Assembly (NCBI RefSeq): GCF_947623445.1 | Contig: NC_135245.1 | Coordinates: 19,475,501 to 19,539,500, forward strand | Source of the DNA: Clavelina lepadiformis | Taxonomy: Eukaryota > Chordata > Ascidiacea > Aplousobranchia > Clavelinidae | Direction of reading: 5' to 3' | Length of the DNA: 64,000 nt | In this document: piece after piece, positions 47,301 to 60,047 of the stretch | How positions within the stretch are numbered: the stretch's first letter is position 1 | How the letters are laid out: each line of letters opens with the position of its first letter | Program-made: the position numbers and the translations under genes | The notes under the pieces: generated by a model | What the model was told of the DNA's origin: nothing | Databases searched by the model: none | What the model saw: only the letters and a program-made list of their open reading frames with translations

Positions 47301-49765
47301 ACCTGGGGCAATAATAAACAAATAAAGCTTAGGTTTTGTGGTAAACAAATATATTCGGTCCGCAAGTTTAGCATCCAAAGCATGTGGGTTGCTATACATC
47401 GGAGTTTGTTCGTTATTTTTCGGTCTTCAGGTATCAGAGCGTGTGACATAACGTGACACTAAACTTTTGCAGCTGCTACAATACATACGCGAGTGGTGTA
47501 AGTCAACGACTCTGACAGATGTGAACCAATTGTAAAAACTAACACGCAGCTTAAAATATCCCCAATTATACCCACTGGGGGACGAACTACGCTTTTGTAG
47601 AAGATGAGCTTGCCTGACGGCCATTATCAAGTATCATGTGTTTAGTGATAAAATCAGGGATCTTTTGCTTTGAATTTGACTCCTGGATTTGTGTTTATTC
47701 AGCATCGGGTATACACGTCATGGTACCGACCCTCAAATAGATGCTATTTCTATTCAAGTCTGCTCCACCAGATGGAAGTTTCCAGACACAGTAAACTATA
47801 AGTAAAATGTCAAGTGGAAACATGACGGGGTGTGACGTGATACAAGACGCCAAATGGTTTCTGCTTACTTATTGACGTCATCATATTTTCATCACATTAC
47901 ATATTAAAATGAAAGCAAGCACGATGAATAGCTCGGTAAGACTTATAATTTGACCACACGCAACGCATCATGTTCTAAGGAGAATTGACTGGAAAACTTG
48001 CCGTTTGCGCGTCCACCAAAGAGCCGCACGTCTGACACGACGCAAAGCGAAGCGGTTACTAGTAATGGTATCCTTTTGTTTACGCGAAATTCGAACTGAA
48101 GCACAAACTTCAAGAAGCGTTTCCGCTTAAAATCGCGTCCTTTCTCACCCCTAATCGACCTCTTAATTAAAGATAAAACAATTCAAGGAACTTACGGCAG
48201 ATCAAAGACTCCTCTCCGCGCAATACGTAATCCCTGTCGCAAGAGAAAACGCATCTGCTCCCTGGGAAGTTGTTATCGGAGCATCTCACGCTTCCGTGAA
48301 AAGGATCAACAAGATGAGGGAGACAGGTTCCTCCTCTGGAAGTCAGATCGTCCGTGAGGACTTGATCCGAGAAAGGAAGCGGCCTCGGAAGAGCTGAAAT
48401 TTCGCCAAATCATTGTTGAAACATAAGCACTAAGTAGACAATTGCGTTTAATTGAATTGGAAGATGAACATCTTGGGAGCCCAAATGAATGAATATTTCA
48501 ACACTTTCTGGTTTCAAACTGTTTTTAAAGCGCTTTCTGGTTTGTTGTCTTGTTTTACTCTGATGTAGACTTGTAACTGATTTTAATGTAAGAACAATTT
48601 TAAACATTCTATGTTCAAACCGTCATAATGATGTATATTCAGTCGTAAAACCAACGGCGAAAATTTAAACGATTAACAAACGATTCTTAAGAACGGTGTT
48701 GTCCGTGCATTAGACAGACAGACAGACAGAAACATATTTTCACATATTTTACTTCTGTCGAAATTTCCTCTTGTTCCGTCAGAGAATAAACCTTGACTTC
48801 CTTCACGCGATGGAAAACAACTCAAACCTCCTCTGTTGCATCCGTCTCCGTCACAGCAGCAGTAACATTTGGAATTAGAAGGTTGAGACTCACAGAACGC
48901 CTGTTTTTATCACAACAACGGCCGTGACTTTTCAATCAAAATCGGTTGAAATTTTTCGTGATTTACAATCCCTTGTATTAAAAATCCGCTGATTTTCAAG
49001 CACTCACTAATCTTATATTATTGATGCAAGCACTTCTTTGTTTGCATCCTTTTGTGATGTGTTTCCGCCCATTGTCTATCACCCTGATCTCTGTCTTGCA
49101 TGCGTCCTGCGTTTCAAGACATTACGATTAGCCAACATTAACTCAATGCGCCTTATTTTAATTAGACAACGACGGATTGATTTTTGTAAATTTAAGTGGC
49201 TTTTGTTGTAGTCAAAAGACCAAAATCCAAGGTAATAGTAAATTCTTAACGGGACACCGGTGTAAAAACTTTAACTTTGACACTTACACTTTGGCCCGTG
49301 CACGTTTCGTTTCTTCCGATCCTTTCACATTCATCGTTCGATGCCGCATTTTCACATCGAAGACAAACCAAACCTGACATAAAGACATATGCGTGATATC
49401 ACCAACAAGAGAGCTCGTTTCAAACTTGATGGTTTATTTTTTGAAAATTTAAAGCTTTTGACTTAAAAGTACAAGCATTCTTATTGTTTAGAACATCCAA
49501 AGGAATCGAATCGCAAAAGAATTGAACAACTAAAAGCTACAACAACAAAACCACTTCGCAATTTTATTTGAGAGGTTTATGGAGATTTTCAAAATCACCG
49601 TTGGCGCGCAATAATTCTATAAAAATTTAGAGCTAAACAGTTTACTTGATTGTTGCGGTTATTATAGAAAAACTTCTTAAGAGCTGCCCTTTCGTTTTCT
49701 TTCTTACCCTTGCATGTCGGGATCAACAACGGAACAAAAACCACAAAAGTTATCAACGTTTTCAT
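38327..49765 (-). CDS. Secreted Ly6/three-finger, sushi, EGF, sushi, VWA protein; 23 exons, 1181 aa
   Basis: Exons in order: 49708-49765, 49288-49373, 49008-49106, 48753-48900, 48196-48393, 47051-47177, 44985-45088, 44112-44309, 43833-43955, 43622-43744, 43234-43428, 42516-42698, 42027-42212, 41510-41692, 41184-41369, 40864-41043, 40333-40518, 39862-40041, 39541-39723, 39167-39278, 38931-39085, 38688-38851, 38327-38515; total 3546 nt. Residues 1-19 are a signal peptide. A three-finger domain follows (GLVCLRC to CYCCCDGDGCN, about 20-103). Then come three sushi domains (two of them shared over exons 5-7), two calcium-binding EGF domains (DIDEC near 340, DEDEC near 381), nine single-exon sushi domains flanked by phase-1 introns, and a VWA domain from 976 with MIDAS DSSSS near 991 and VLTDGKS later. 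No membrane span or GPI signal is seen, so it is probably secreted. SVEP1-like proteins share the sushi/EGF/VWA modules but not the Ly6 start or this order. Start: the Met that directly opens the signal peptide. Confidence 0.9.
46526..46609. repeat. Inverted repeat (about 12-bp stem) in an intron of the VWA gene
   Basis: The arms TGTATAGACTAT and ATAGTCTATACA lie about 60 bp apart. It could be a worn MITE; no target duplication was identified. Confidence 0.4.
48711..48729. repeat. Microsatellite (CAGA)n
   Basis: About four and a half copies of CAGA, just beyond the donor of the fourth exon of the VWA gene. Confidence 0.6.
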
Positions 49766-51857
49766 AATTTTCTTCGGTAACAAATCACACAACATAAGTC
49801 TCTGCTCTTTCAATTGGCTTCTCATGTTAAAACATTCTGTTAAAAACCAAATTTTGCCAGGAAGCATTTTTTTCTGGTTTTAGGGCCTAAAACAAATTTC
49901 CGGGTAGACTAGTACCCCCCCAGGCCGTTGCTAGGAACCGCTGTTTTTGGCCAAAACACGGTCTAAAGATCGCATTTGGGGCCATTACGGTAGAACGTCG
50001 CGATGTTAAAGTCTCTCAGGCTAATTGTTGTCTTAAGCAGAAGCTTTTCTCTTTCGTTTTTGAAAGTAAATTCGTAAAATCACCGCCAGCGTCGTACCGA
50101 GACAGATTGATAATATGTTACTGGAACAAAAGCATAAAATAAAAAAAATAATCCTGTAAAGTCCCTTTCGTAGGCTATAGCTTTTCAGATAGTCGGAAGT
50201 ATTTCAAAGTCACAGCTTTGAATTCGTTGAAATTTTACGTCGTTACAATTTGTTGGTGATTTAATACGATTTCATTCATTTTAATTCTATCAAATTGACA
50301 TTGCTGTTTTAACGAAAAGATTACTAAAAGCACGTTAATGAACCAAACCAATTTGATAAAACCAAAAGATGTAAAAGTGAACTTCGCATTATTCGAAGTT
50401 TAGTTTACGCTGAATTAACCACTCGATGGTTGCAATCACCATGTTTCAAACTTTTATCAAACTGTTTTTGCAATTATAGATTTTAATCTATTAGCTCAGC
50501 TTGGCTTAACCTTATCTTTATCTTACAGATACTTAAACAACGGGGACATTCAACCTCTATAAATGCATATTCCAGACGTTCTGCTGTAACGGCATTACTG
50601 CATATGCGTTTGTGATCGTTGTAAAAATAAATATCTTCAATTGGCGATGAAAATCACAATAATTGTGCATCAATGTGTTTATTACAGATTCGATCAAGAA
50701 AAGGAAACTTAAAAACGTGAGGTTGACTAAATCTCGAAAAAACGCTGACATTTGATCTGTGCGAGTTCATCAGCCCAATTGTAGATCACAACATACAAGA
50801 TCAGAATACTGTTTCATAAAAATGTCACATCTGAACTTTTTTAGACAAGTGTTTAAGTTTTGTTTGACCTAAGCAGCTTTGAGACCTGTTTTCACAGAAC
50901 CATATTTGTCAGATTTTTAATCTGAGTAAAACGATCCTGTTTAAGCTATTCTTTACTGACACCTAGTAGGCTGATGATGTCAACATTTACAAAAAGTCTA
51001 TGAGTGGTCTTGTTTACGTGTGTACGAGCAAAATGCACATTTAGGCATTTCAAAAAGTATTTTGTTGTCAATACATTTCTTTAGAAAACGGTGATTCAAG
51101 AATTCGTATTTTCCAAGCAACATTCTACTGTTCATGAAACCAATCATGCGATTTGTGATTTGGATGAAATAAAAATTGTGTTTTTCTGTGTTAAATTGTG
51201 TTAAAAACATCATAGGATTTTGAAGCTTCAAAACGTATAAATATTTTGATTTTATTTATAAAACCACAATCGTTTATTTCCTGGCGGACCATCCAAGCCT
51301 TGATTTCAGTAAACAGAGCATAAAGATGCATAAAGCATAACAAAAATAAAGATGAATTCTAATTTGAAAACATTTAGAAGTGCCAATTATTCACAAAATT
51401 AATTTCATCATTTTCTACTTAACGTGTTTGTATATTATGCTCATGATGTTCAGCCTTTATATACTTTCATAAATTCAAGTTCAAGTTCTTTCTAAGGTTG
51501 GCTTTGTGTCAGCGACCCAACCACCATCGAAGATTAAAATGCCGCAAATCGACGATTTTCTTTTAAGTCAGTCAGCGCTTGTGCTTCAAGTTGGTCATCT
51601 CCCATCTTAATCCGTGATTAAGATTTGCCCGAGTTATTTTTCACCTCGAATCCGGTCCAAACACATTTTAAGCTCTCACAAAACCAGTTTGATGAACTTC
51701 CAAGATTTTGTGACGTTTGATCGTTTGAAGCACGTTTTGAAGTTATTAGTTCGGCTGATCAAAACTCAATCGACTTGAAAAGCGAAGCACTCGTGGTTCA
51801 TATAACAGCAACTAAAGGTTTCCGACTTGGGGGCAATTATTGTCTTTATAAACCGCG
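49766..51857. promoter_or_regulatory. Shared spacer between the two divergently transcribed Ly6-sushi genes
   Basis: 2.09 kb between the two start codons must hold both promoters. A TATA-like TTTATAAA lies at 51845-51852, close to the plus-strand start codon. No coding exon was seen. Whether control elements are shared cannot be read from the sequence. Confidence 0.55.
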
Positions 51858-54800
51858 ATGTTTTGCCGGTTTGTTCATCTCATGGTGTTGTTACTGTTTG
51901 CGGATATAAGCCAAGGTAAGGATTTGTGACCTTGTTTCAGTGAAGTTGAAAATATTCATTAATAAATATATGATTTGGAGTGATTTTTCGAAATATTAAG
52001 AGGTAATTATGAAAAGCATGTAAAAGTTAGTATACGATTACCATAATGCTTTTTCTAAGCTTTTATTTTACCATAAAATATAACTTTTACTAAAACACAA
52101 ACTTTTATTAAACCTTTTACTGCTTTACATTCGCTTCGCTGTTCAGAAAAGTAATTTTATTTGAATAAAGAAACATTTTTGGTGTTTTAATTTGGAAACT
52201 ATGTTGTCTATGTATGTTATTCTCTTAATCATATGTGTTCATTATTTTGTAATTGCATCAAAGTAGCATGCCGGATAAAAACATCTCCAAAACTTGAAAA
52301 TTTGAGCGAATAAATTAGGTTTTTTGTCTTAAAATCATGTATTTACGCTTAACATGAAGTACTTGTAAATATGGATTCTAGAAATGATTGTATTAACTGA
52401 ACGGTGTCAGGTATAATATAAATTTAAATAATTAGCTTATACAGATTTTCATCCCAAAGACAACATTGAGTATCTATATAATGTCGTCGGAATTTGTGAA
52501 GTAATATTAAAAAATTGTTAAATATTCTCCAGGTTTGGTTTGTCTACGATGCACAAATGCGCCCTCACACGAGCAATGCGACAAAAGCGCTCAACTTCAG
52601 CTTTGCACCGGGATCAATGTGAGCAAATCTGTCAAAACATAGCATTTTCTTCAAGACCTAACCTCTGTAGTTATTGGTTTCTAAAGATTGTTGAAAGAAC
52701 ATGGAAAAATGCACTACATACAATTTGCATGTATAATATACATATATACTGTACATATAATGTAGGCTACACATAAAGTTTTGTGATATTTAACCGGCTA
52801 CCAGAAGTTGATTGCAACTTTTCTTTGTGGCGAAAAGTATTATTTTTTTCTGTGACATTGTTTAAGCTTATCGTTGTAAGTATACCACTGATTCAAGTTG
52901 GACAAATATATTTCGAGCTATTAAAATTGTATTAGACTTAGTTAAATTTTGACCCAGTTAAAGTTTCTTACATGACGGCAACTTAAACTGCCGGGTTTTA
53001 ATTTTTAATGAGTGGAAAGTGATTTGGCCAATTTTATTAAGTATTCGTGTAGAATTCCCCATTTCATAAACACTTGGGCATATTTCATACCAATTAGCGC
53101 GTTCGAGTTAATGCGATTAAAGTATAAACTTTCTCGGCGATTTCAGAAGATTGTTTTGAAAACAAATAGTTGGAACCTTGAAAAGGCTTATCTTAACCTA
53201 TAGACTAAAATACCTTTCACGTTATCTAATTAAACAATATTTCTTGAAAGCGGGAATTGAGTTCAACCAATTTACTTTCTCGCTTGTCCATTGTGTAGCA
53301 AACGCTACAAATAATTGCTTTCAGTTTTACTAGAAACGTTATCTTTTTCATATAATTTTCTGTAACTGTAAATCATCGACGTAATTTTTTCGTATTTACC
53401 ACCATAAATGTGGCATTTATTTCAATAGGACGCGTGCGCTACCGCGGTGAGGACGGATTGGTCAGGTGGCCAGAGAATAACCAAGTCATGCAAACAGAGA
53501 CTCGCGTGCATGAATCAGCAGAATGTGGTGAGATTTTAGTGTAATATCGTACAACGTTTCAACTGGGTCTTCGTCGAACTATAAGCCTATCACAAAACGT
53601 GTATCAATGTTTTGAGGAAAGTAAATACCTTTTTAAAATGAGCGAACTTAACCGATGAATCTTGTATCTAGTTGAATATCTCAGTAAATTTAAAAGTATA
53701 CTTTGGATTTTCTTAAATAGAAATACTGCTCCATGCCTCGTCCGGTCAACAAAGTCTGCTTCTGTTGCTGCGACAAGGACCAGTGTAATATGGGGAACAG
53801 CAGTTGTACGCAGGGCGAGCTTGGGATGTACGGTGACGTCAAAGAAGAACTTGGCACCAACGTTAAACTGGAAAACACCGAATCAGGTTTGAAGCGAGAC
53901 TTTTCGCGATTTCCTTAATCTATTTTTATTGGTGATGTCTTTTGAGTAGTGATATATCAGACTTATAAAGATGAAGTAATTATTAACAAATATGAGTTAA
54001 CAGTGCCCAATAAATCACATGTTTACCAATTTATGCTCGGGTCATGCATATATTACAATAACGTCAAACTTCATACAACTATGTATCATTTTGTTCAGAT
54101 AAGCTTTACACTAAACGACGCATCAAATCAATTTCGAGGGCGTTATAACACGCGTATGCGTCGTAGGAAGAGCACAGGCGCCTATAGAAGTTGTATGATG
54201 GTTGTATACCTTGAGTCCAACCTATCTAAAAGTGTTATAAATCGTCTGATCGTGATGGAATTTCAGTTCTTCCACGCCACGCTATTTTAGTCTAAACTCA
54301 TGTAGAATTTTATAATCCTTACATTTCTGCTGCATGAATATACGTTAATAGTTAATACCATAAACATTTCAATAAAGAAATCCTGATTGATCTTTAAGGC
54401 TCGCCACAATGTGTTGAGCCGAAGCAAATAATACCAGCTTAAAAATACACTTCTGTGTGCTTGAATCACAGCCTGTCTGCCACCTCCATCCATCTTGCAC
54501 GGAACAACCTCTCGTTCTAACTCCGGCTCCTTACTTTTCGCCAAGGATTCCAAGGTGATGTACGAATGCGAGGATGACTTTGCTCTTGTTTCTGTGATGG
54601 GATCAAGCGTCACCGTTTGTAAGGAGGATGGAGCGTGGAGTTTGCCGTTCGGGAGTCTTCCCAGTTGTAGAAGAAGTATATTCATTGCTTTGCACAGGGT
54701 TTCTAGATGCTTTAAAATCTTCATAACAGATAATGTATAAGCATAAGTTTATCACTGAACGATTTTACTTAGACCGTTCTCAAGCAACTAATTTTGTTAT

Positions 54801-57800
54801 AACATTTTTTATTCTACGCTCAGCCTGTCCAACGCCACCGTCGATCGAATTTGGTTTCTTGATGCCACTAGAGCGAGCCACGCCATACTTTGAAGGTGAC
54901 CTGATCGTTTATAAATGCAATGATGGATTTGAAATAAATGGAGACTTTGTCGGAGTCTGCCAGGCTGATGGATCTTGGTCTTTGGCCAAACTTCCATTCT
55001 GCGGCGGCGGTGAGTAAACTAAGATCTCTTTGTAGCATTTTTACTCTCGATTTTTGATTCCAAGGGTTGATGTTGGTTTTAGAACCTTGAGAAAATTTGA
55101 AACAATATTTTCTATGAATGTTATGTATAATATTTATCTATTCATAGCATAAACTCTATTTTCATTTTATAAAGCAGTCTATTTTTGTGTGATGTTTAGT
55201 ATGTCATCATCCGCTCCCACTTGAAAGAGGAAAAGTCTCGAACCCCAATCCATCCAGACCATATTTGGAAAAGGACAACGTCATCTACATTTGCGACGAC
55301 GGTTACAACCTGATTGGACCAAGTGTAAGCACCTGTCAATTAGACGGCCAGTGGAGCGTGACGGTGGAAAATTTTCCTGAATGCATTGTTGGTGAGTTTG
55401 TCTGGAAAGAGTCCTTACAGAACAGACACAGAGTCCTATGTTAACGAGACACAGAGTCCTTACAGAACAGCCTTATTAAACCACACATCAACAACGTGTT
55501 TACTGTGCAGACTATAACAAACGCTATGATTTGTTGTAGGTTGTGGGGAAAAACGAAAACTTAAAGAAGATTATATCAGTGCAATGTTTACATGTTAGCA
55601 AATTTAGTGTTATGTGTTTTAATCTTCGGTTCATTTAGCATTGTCTGCATCAGAATGACGTATCCTGTGTGGCCGATGATTCCAGGCCGAATCAACCAAC
55701 GGACGATCAAACCCAAAACGGCTAAACCCAGGATGACCCAACTAAAATCTGTGGGTTGAATAGCCGTTGAGTTTGATCGTACGTTGATTGAGTTGTCCGA
55801 CCTTGACTTAATGGCTTTGCACTTTTAAACGCCGCTCAACTGGTATAAATTGGAACGAATCCGGCTGCAAATGCTAACTTCTCATTGTTCTTTATAGGAT
55901 GCCCGGAGCCGATGACGATAGATCACGGGAAGGTGATGGAGAGGCATCCACCTCCTCCTCACTTCCAAGGGGATCAGGTCTCTTATCACTGCGATGAGGG
56001 ATTCCTCCTTCTCGGCTCCAACATCAGCACTTGCCTCGTGGATGGCTCCTGGAGTTTGAGAGGAGTTGATCTTCCGGTGTGCAAGAGAAGTAAGTCACAG
56101 TATATGAAGGTATAGCATGAGACGCTGAACAAGCGCACAAGAGCAAGTGTAGCCTGTTTATGTGTACGGCAGAATATGTATTTTATTGCTTGAATATTGT
56201 GTAGTCTAGTTTATTAGATGCATGAGGCTTAGATGAAACTACTGTGTTTTAGTCAAAGGTTAAGCTATCAAAAGATGTTCATTGAGGCAGATGTTGTAGA
56301 TCTATAATGATTTCGCATAAGCAAATTTTATCCTATTTTCAAAGCTTAGTCAAGGGAATTAAATGGATTAATTGCAGTCATTGATGAACGTAACATGTGA
56401 ATAAAATCTTTAATCTTTTGTCCAGCTTGCCCCAAATATCCGATGCTCGCCAACGGTCAACTCATAAACCGTAAAATCGTGGAACCCTATTACGAAACTG
56501 AAGAAATCGCGTTTGCGTGTGACGATGGTTACGTTCTAAACGGCCCAGATAGCACGACCTGTCAATCAAACGGAGATTGGGATTCACAATACGGGGTGCC
56601 CTGGTGTAGAAGAAGTATGTTTGAGGGCTACAGTAAATTTACAAGCTGCGTATTGAAATATATGCTGAAAATAATTAATAAACGTTTTTGGTAACTATAC
56701 TTCGCCAGCCTATCACAAAACAAATCAATAATTTGACAAATGTAAATTCAGTGAATCACTTCGTAAGTCAGGAAATGAGAAATGTCGAACATAACAGAAT
56801 CTTTCGATGTTTCTCCTGCGAGTTTAAAATGTAAGGAACTATTTTTCAGTCTGTCCAGATCCGAAGCAAATCGCACACGGGTCTTTTAAGGACCAGCATC
56901 CCCCATTACCATATTTGGAAAACGAACAGATTGTTTACTTTTGTGACGACAAGTTCGTATTAATCGGACGTAATACCAGCACATGCCAGGCTGATGGGAC
57001 TTGGACGCTGTCGAGAATGGACACGCCATCTTGCGAGTGTAAGTAACAACCGGTTTTCAGGATAGAAATTTTTAGCTTTGGGACTGTTCCAGAACTCGAT
57101 ACATCAGGTATTAAGACCTATCGTCGACAGATAAACGTTTAGTTAATTTCTTGCTGATAATGTTTTAGCGATTACATCATGATGGTTCTTCATGATTGAA
57201 AATGCAACGTTTATAAAAAAACTCTTAACTTTAAATAAGTAAGAGCTAGAAACATCAAGCCACTTATTTTTTCAGACACTCACTGTCCGATAGGGATCAA
57301 GGAAGGGAAAGTACCAGACAAAGCGATGACTGCCTCGTCATACTTCTACAAAGGCCATGAAGCTTACAGGGCCAGGTTGGAAAATCAAAAGAGTCACGAC
57401 CACATTGGTGCCTGGATTCCACGACGAAGTATAAGTCTGATTATAAATTCCTGATAAAAAAATTTAACAACATTTCATTTATTTTTAACGAGCTGTCTTG
57501 TGAATTTTACAACCACCGAAATCTTAATTCCAGACTTAATTGGGGAGTGGCTCCAAGTGGACTTAGGCTACCCCATGAAAATCACCGGGGTTATGACGCA
57601 GGGCAGGCCGACTGACATCCCAGCCTGGATCACAAGCTTCAAAATATCATACGGAATTTCCCCGGACCGGATGCAGATGATCAAACGCGGCGGAAGGGAC
57701 GTGGTGAGATTTTGTTATGACGTCGTATTCTTTTAACTAAGTAACTCAATCTGCGTTTTGTGCGTTTACCTTAAAACGCTTACGTCATCAACTCATGGTA

Positions 57801-58017
57801 TCCTAACATGCCTAATCTGACGTCATGTAGACAATTTTACCTCCACGAAATTCATCCATTTTTTACAATACTTTTTCAGATTTTCGCTGGAAACACTGAC
57901 ACGACCAGCAAGAAGACGACGGTATTTCCAACTCCCGTATTAGCGAGATACATACGGTTGGTTGTCCGCTCCTGGCAAGCTTTTATAGCTCTCCGCCTAG
58001 AATACTTGTCCTGTTGA
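51858..58017 (+). CDS. Secreted Ly6/three-finger, 6x sushi, discoidin (F5/8 type C) protein; 13 exons, 673 aa
   Basis: Exons: 51858-51915, 52533-52618, 53429-53527, 53721-53886, 54472-54675, 54824-55009, 55200-55391, 55898-56089, 56426-56614, 56850-57038, 57276-57428, 57534-57703, 57880-58017; total 2022 nt including the stop. Residues 1-19 are a signal peptide. The three-finger domain runs from GLVCLRC to CFCCCDKDQCN. Six single-exon sushi domains follow (about 137-520), each with four cysteines and flanked by phase-1 introns. A discoidin domain of three exons closes the protein (about 521-673): MTASSYF and HIGAWIP, then EWLQVDLG, then a final ALRLEYLSC. No membrane span or GPI tail is seen, so it is probably secreted; discoidin domains usually bind membrane lipids or glycans. 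Exons 1-3 equal those of the divergent neighbour in length and phase, so the two are paralogues at their 5' ends. The start was chosen because it opens the signal peptide and gives the same 58-nt first exon. Confidence 0.9.
55687..55795. repeat. Fold-back repeat in an intron of the discoidin gene
   Basis: The arms 55687-55730 and 55752-55795 are imperfect reverse complements of about 44 bp sharing ACGATCAAAC and AACGGCTA, with a 21-bp loop. It is probably a MITE remnant. Confidence 0.6.
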
Positions 58018-58933
58018 TATGACCTGTGACCCCATTTGCTAGCCCTTTGTACTGTAGCCTACATTTGTTCTGAGACAATCTCAAACAAATTTAAATTCCG
58101 AAATGTAATGTCAAATTTAACGCTAAATAGTTTGTTAGCGTTTGCATGACTCATATTTATACGTATAATTTCTAAAAAAATTTGTATGAACACGTTGTGT
58201 CTTGTTATATACGCTGTTTGTTTTTCCATTTGTTCTGCTGGCGCAAAATGTAAAATCAGGTTTAACGATTGTCGGTACAGTAGCCTTCATTCAACGGGCA
58301 TGTTACAATGTTGTAGATGACGTATGCCATGTCCTGTTTTTATGGAAGTCTTGCATTAAACCTGACATAAACCTGTGACAACTACTTTTACGATCATATT
58401 TACCCATATATTACTTTTTAAAACCATATGTACACACTTAATTCAGCAAATTACAAGTCACTCAACAAACGATGTACTAACTAATATATAACATATTATT
58501 ATACAGTAATGTATAAAAATGTACACGAAACATTAAAAATACAGAAACCGAGTTTTGAATAAACCACGCCATAAAAATGTACAAAAGTTATTTTATCACA
58601 TAAAATATCGAAAGAGTTAACATTCTATATAAACATTTTACATGCACAAACGTAAAAGATGAATTACATTGTAAAACAATTGAACAACAAGTATCAAGTT
58701 TTTATTTAAAATTTATTAAATACAAACTATTTTGCATACGATTTTCTTAAGTGTGAATGAACTTGCTAAAATGCATGCATTTATGTAACACATAATAAGC
58801 CTTCATAAATTACCTTTGGAATTGATGTATGTACGTCAATCATGATGCAATCATGTAAGTCAATCATGCAAGAAATCCGAATGATACAAAGATATCTGTT
58901 AAAGTATTTTTCATTGTTGTCACTCTCACAAAT
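58018..58933. other. AT-rich region between the discoidin gene and the TPR fragment
   Basis: 3' flank of the discoidin gene. No gene seen. Confidence 0.4.
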
Positions 58934-59567
58934 TCAAGTCTTGCAGGCAGGAACGGGCCAAATCTTCTTACCCAACGTTGTCTCAGCCTGAAGCTTAAAG
59001 TTACCTCCTCGAGCAGTTTGGCAAAGTCCAATATTGTATTTCACACGTGCAATGCTCTCATCACTCTCGTTTGTCTTCTGGAACCATCTGATATCTCAAA
59101 CGGAGCTCATCGTGAAAAAAAGTGGACGCTCTTTCATAATTAGCTTTGTAGTAGGAACAGACACCCAGGCACTGAAGACAGGCAGCTTTCTTTTCTGGTA
59201 AGTTTTGCTCAGTAAAAACCTTTAAAGCTTTTGTTGCGTATACTATAGCGGAGTCGTGGTCGCCCAACTCAACAAGGCCAAATGCCCAAACCTCTAAAGC
59301 ATTTGCTTTCTCTAATTTTTCTTTTGGCTTATCATCAACATTTACATGTAGATGTAGATCCACCACGTCTAGGAGGCCGCCTAGCATAGATAATCCATGA
59401 CCATGTTCTGCTTCATCCATATTATGAATCGTTTCCAACACTTTCTGCTTTTCATCATCACCTAATTTACTTTTCTGAGAAACCTTAAGCTTGACTTCTT
59501 CTGTGTAACGACGCGATTCACTTTTCTCACCAAGCTGATACAAACAGTTTTTGATCGCGTTCGCAAT
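58934..59567 (-). pseudogene. TPR-like gene fragment with a reading-frame break
   Basis: An uninterrupted minus-strand frame (59061-59567) encodes about 168 residues with helical, TPR-like spacing: ALEVWAFGLVELGDHDSAIV, then KKAACLQCLGVCSYYKANYE. It stops at 59061. The next frame, overlapping this end and running to 58934, continues in the same style with ESIARVKYNIGLCQTARGG. A single +1 shift therefore separates the two halves. At the 5' side the frame begins just after a stop, without a convincing ATG or splice acceptor in frame. This suggests a 5'-truncated, frame-broken copy of a TPR-protein gene. A real gene with an unrecognised splice, or a sequencing error, cannot be excluded. The family was not identified. 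Confidence 0.5.
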
Positions 59568-60047
59568 TCACGTACACGCTGAAAAAAGTGAATTCTGACA
59601 CATATGGTTAACCATAGACGTTTAATGGTTATGCAAGTAGTCCGCTGTATTACAGACATAAGCACGCAAACTCGCAGAATTTAGGTTGGCATCACCCTTT
59701 TTCAGTGAGAATTATCAGCGATGTTAATAAGAAATATCTTTACACATTTCTGTTTTGCAGTAACTGTACGCGCGTAAGTAACTGCACAGGCACAAACGAA
59801 ATTGTTAGATGGCCCAAGTTTATACAGATGACGTCATGTTCTGGTGTGAAATCCACTGACACGATCATTCGACAACAGCGCTGTATGCGGATGGTCAACT
59901 TACTGGGCATTTACTGTACGAGCTTCTTTACGACATTACTGGAGCTAGGTTCACACGGATTTTCTTTGTGTTTAAAATATTAACAAAACAATTAGGATGA
60001 AGCGGCGAAGATGAACGCCTCAATCTCTGCCCATTCACAACTCGTAA
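59568..60047. other. Spacer between the TPR fragment and the claudin-like gene
   Basis: No gene seen. It should contain the 3' UTR of the claudin-like gene. Confidence 0.35.
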
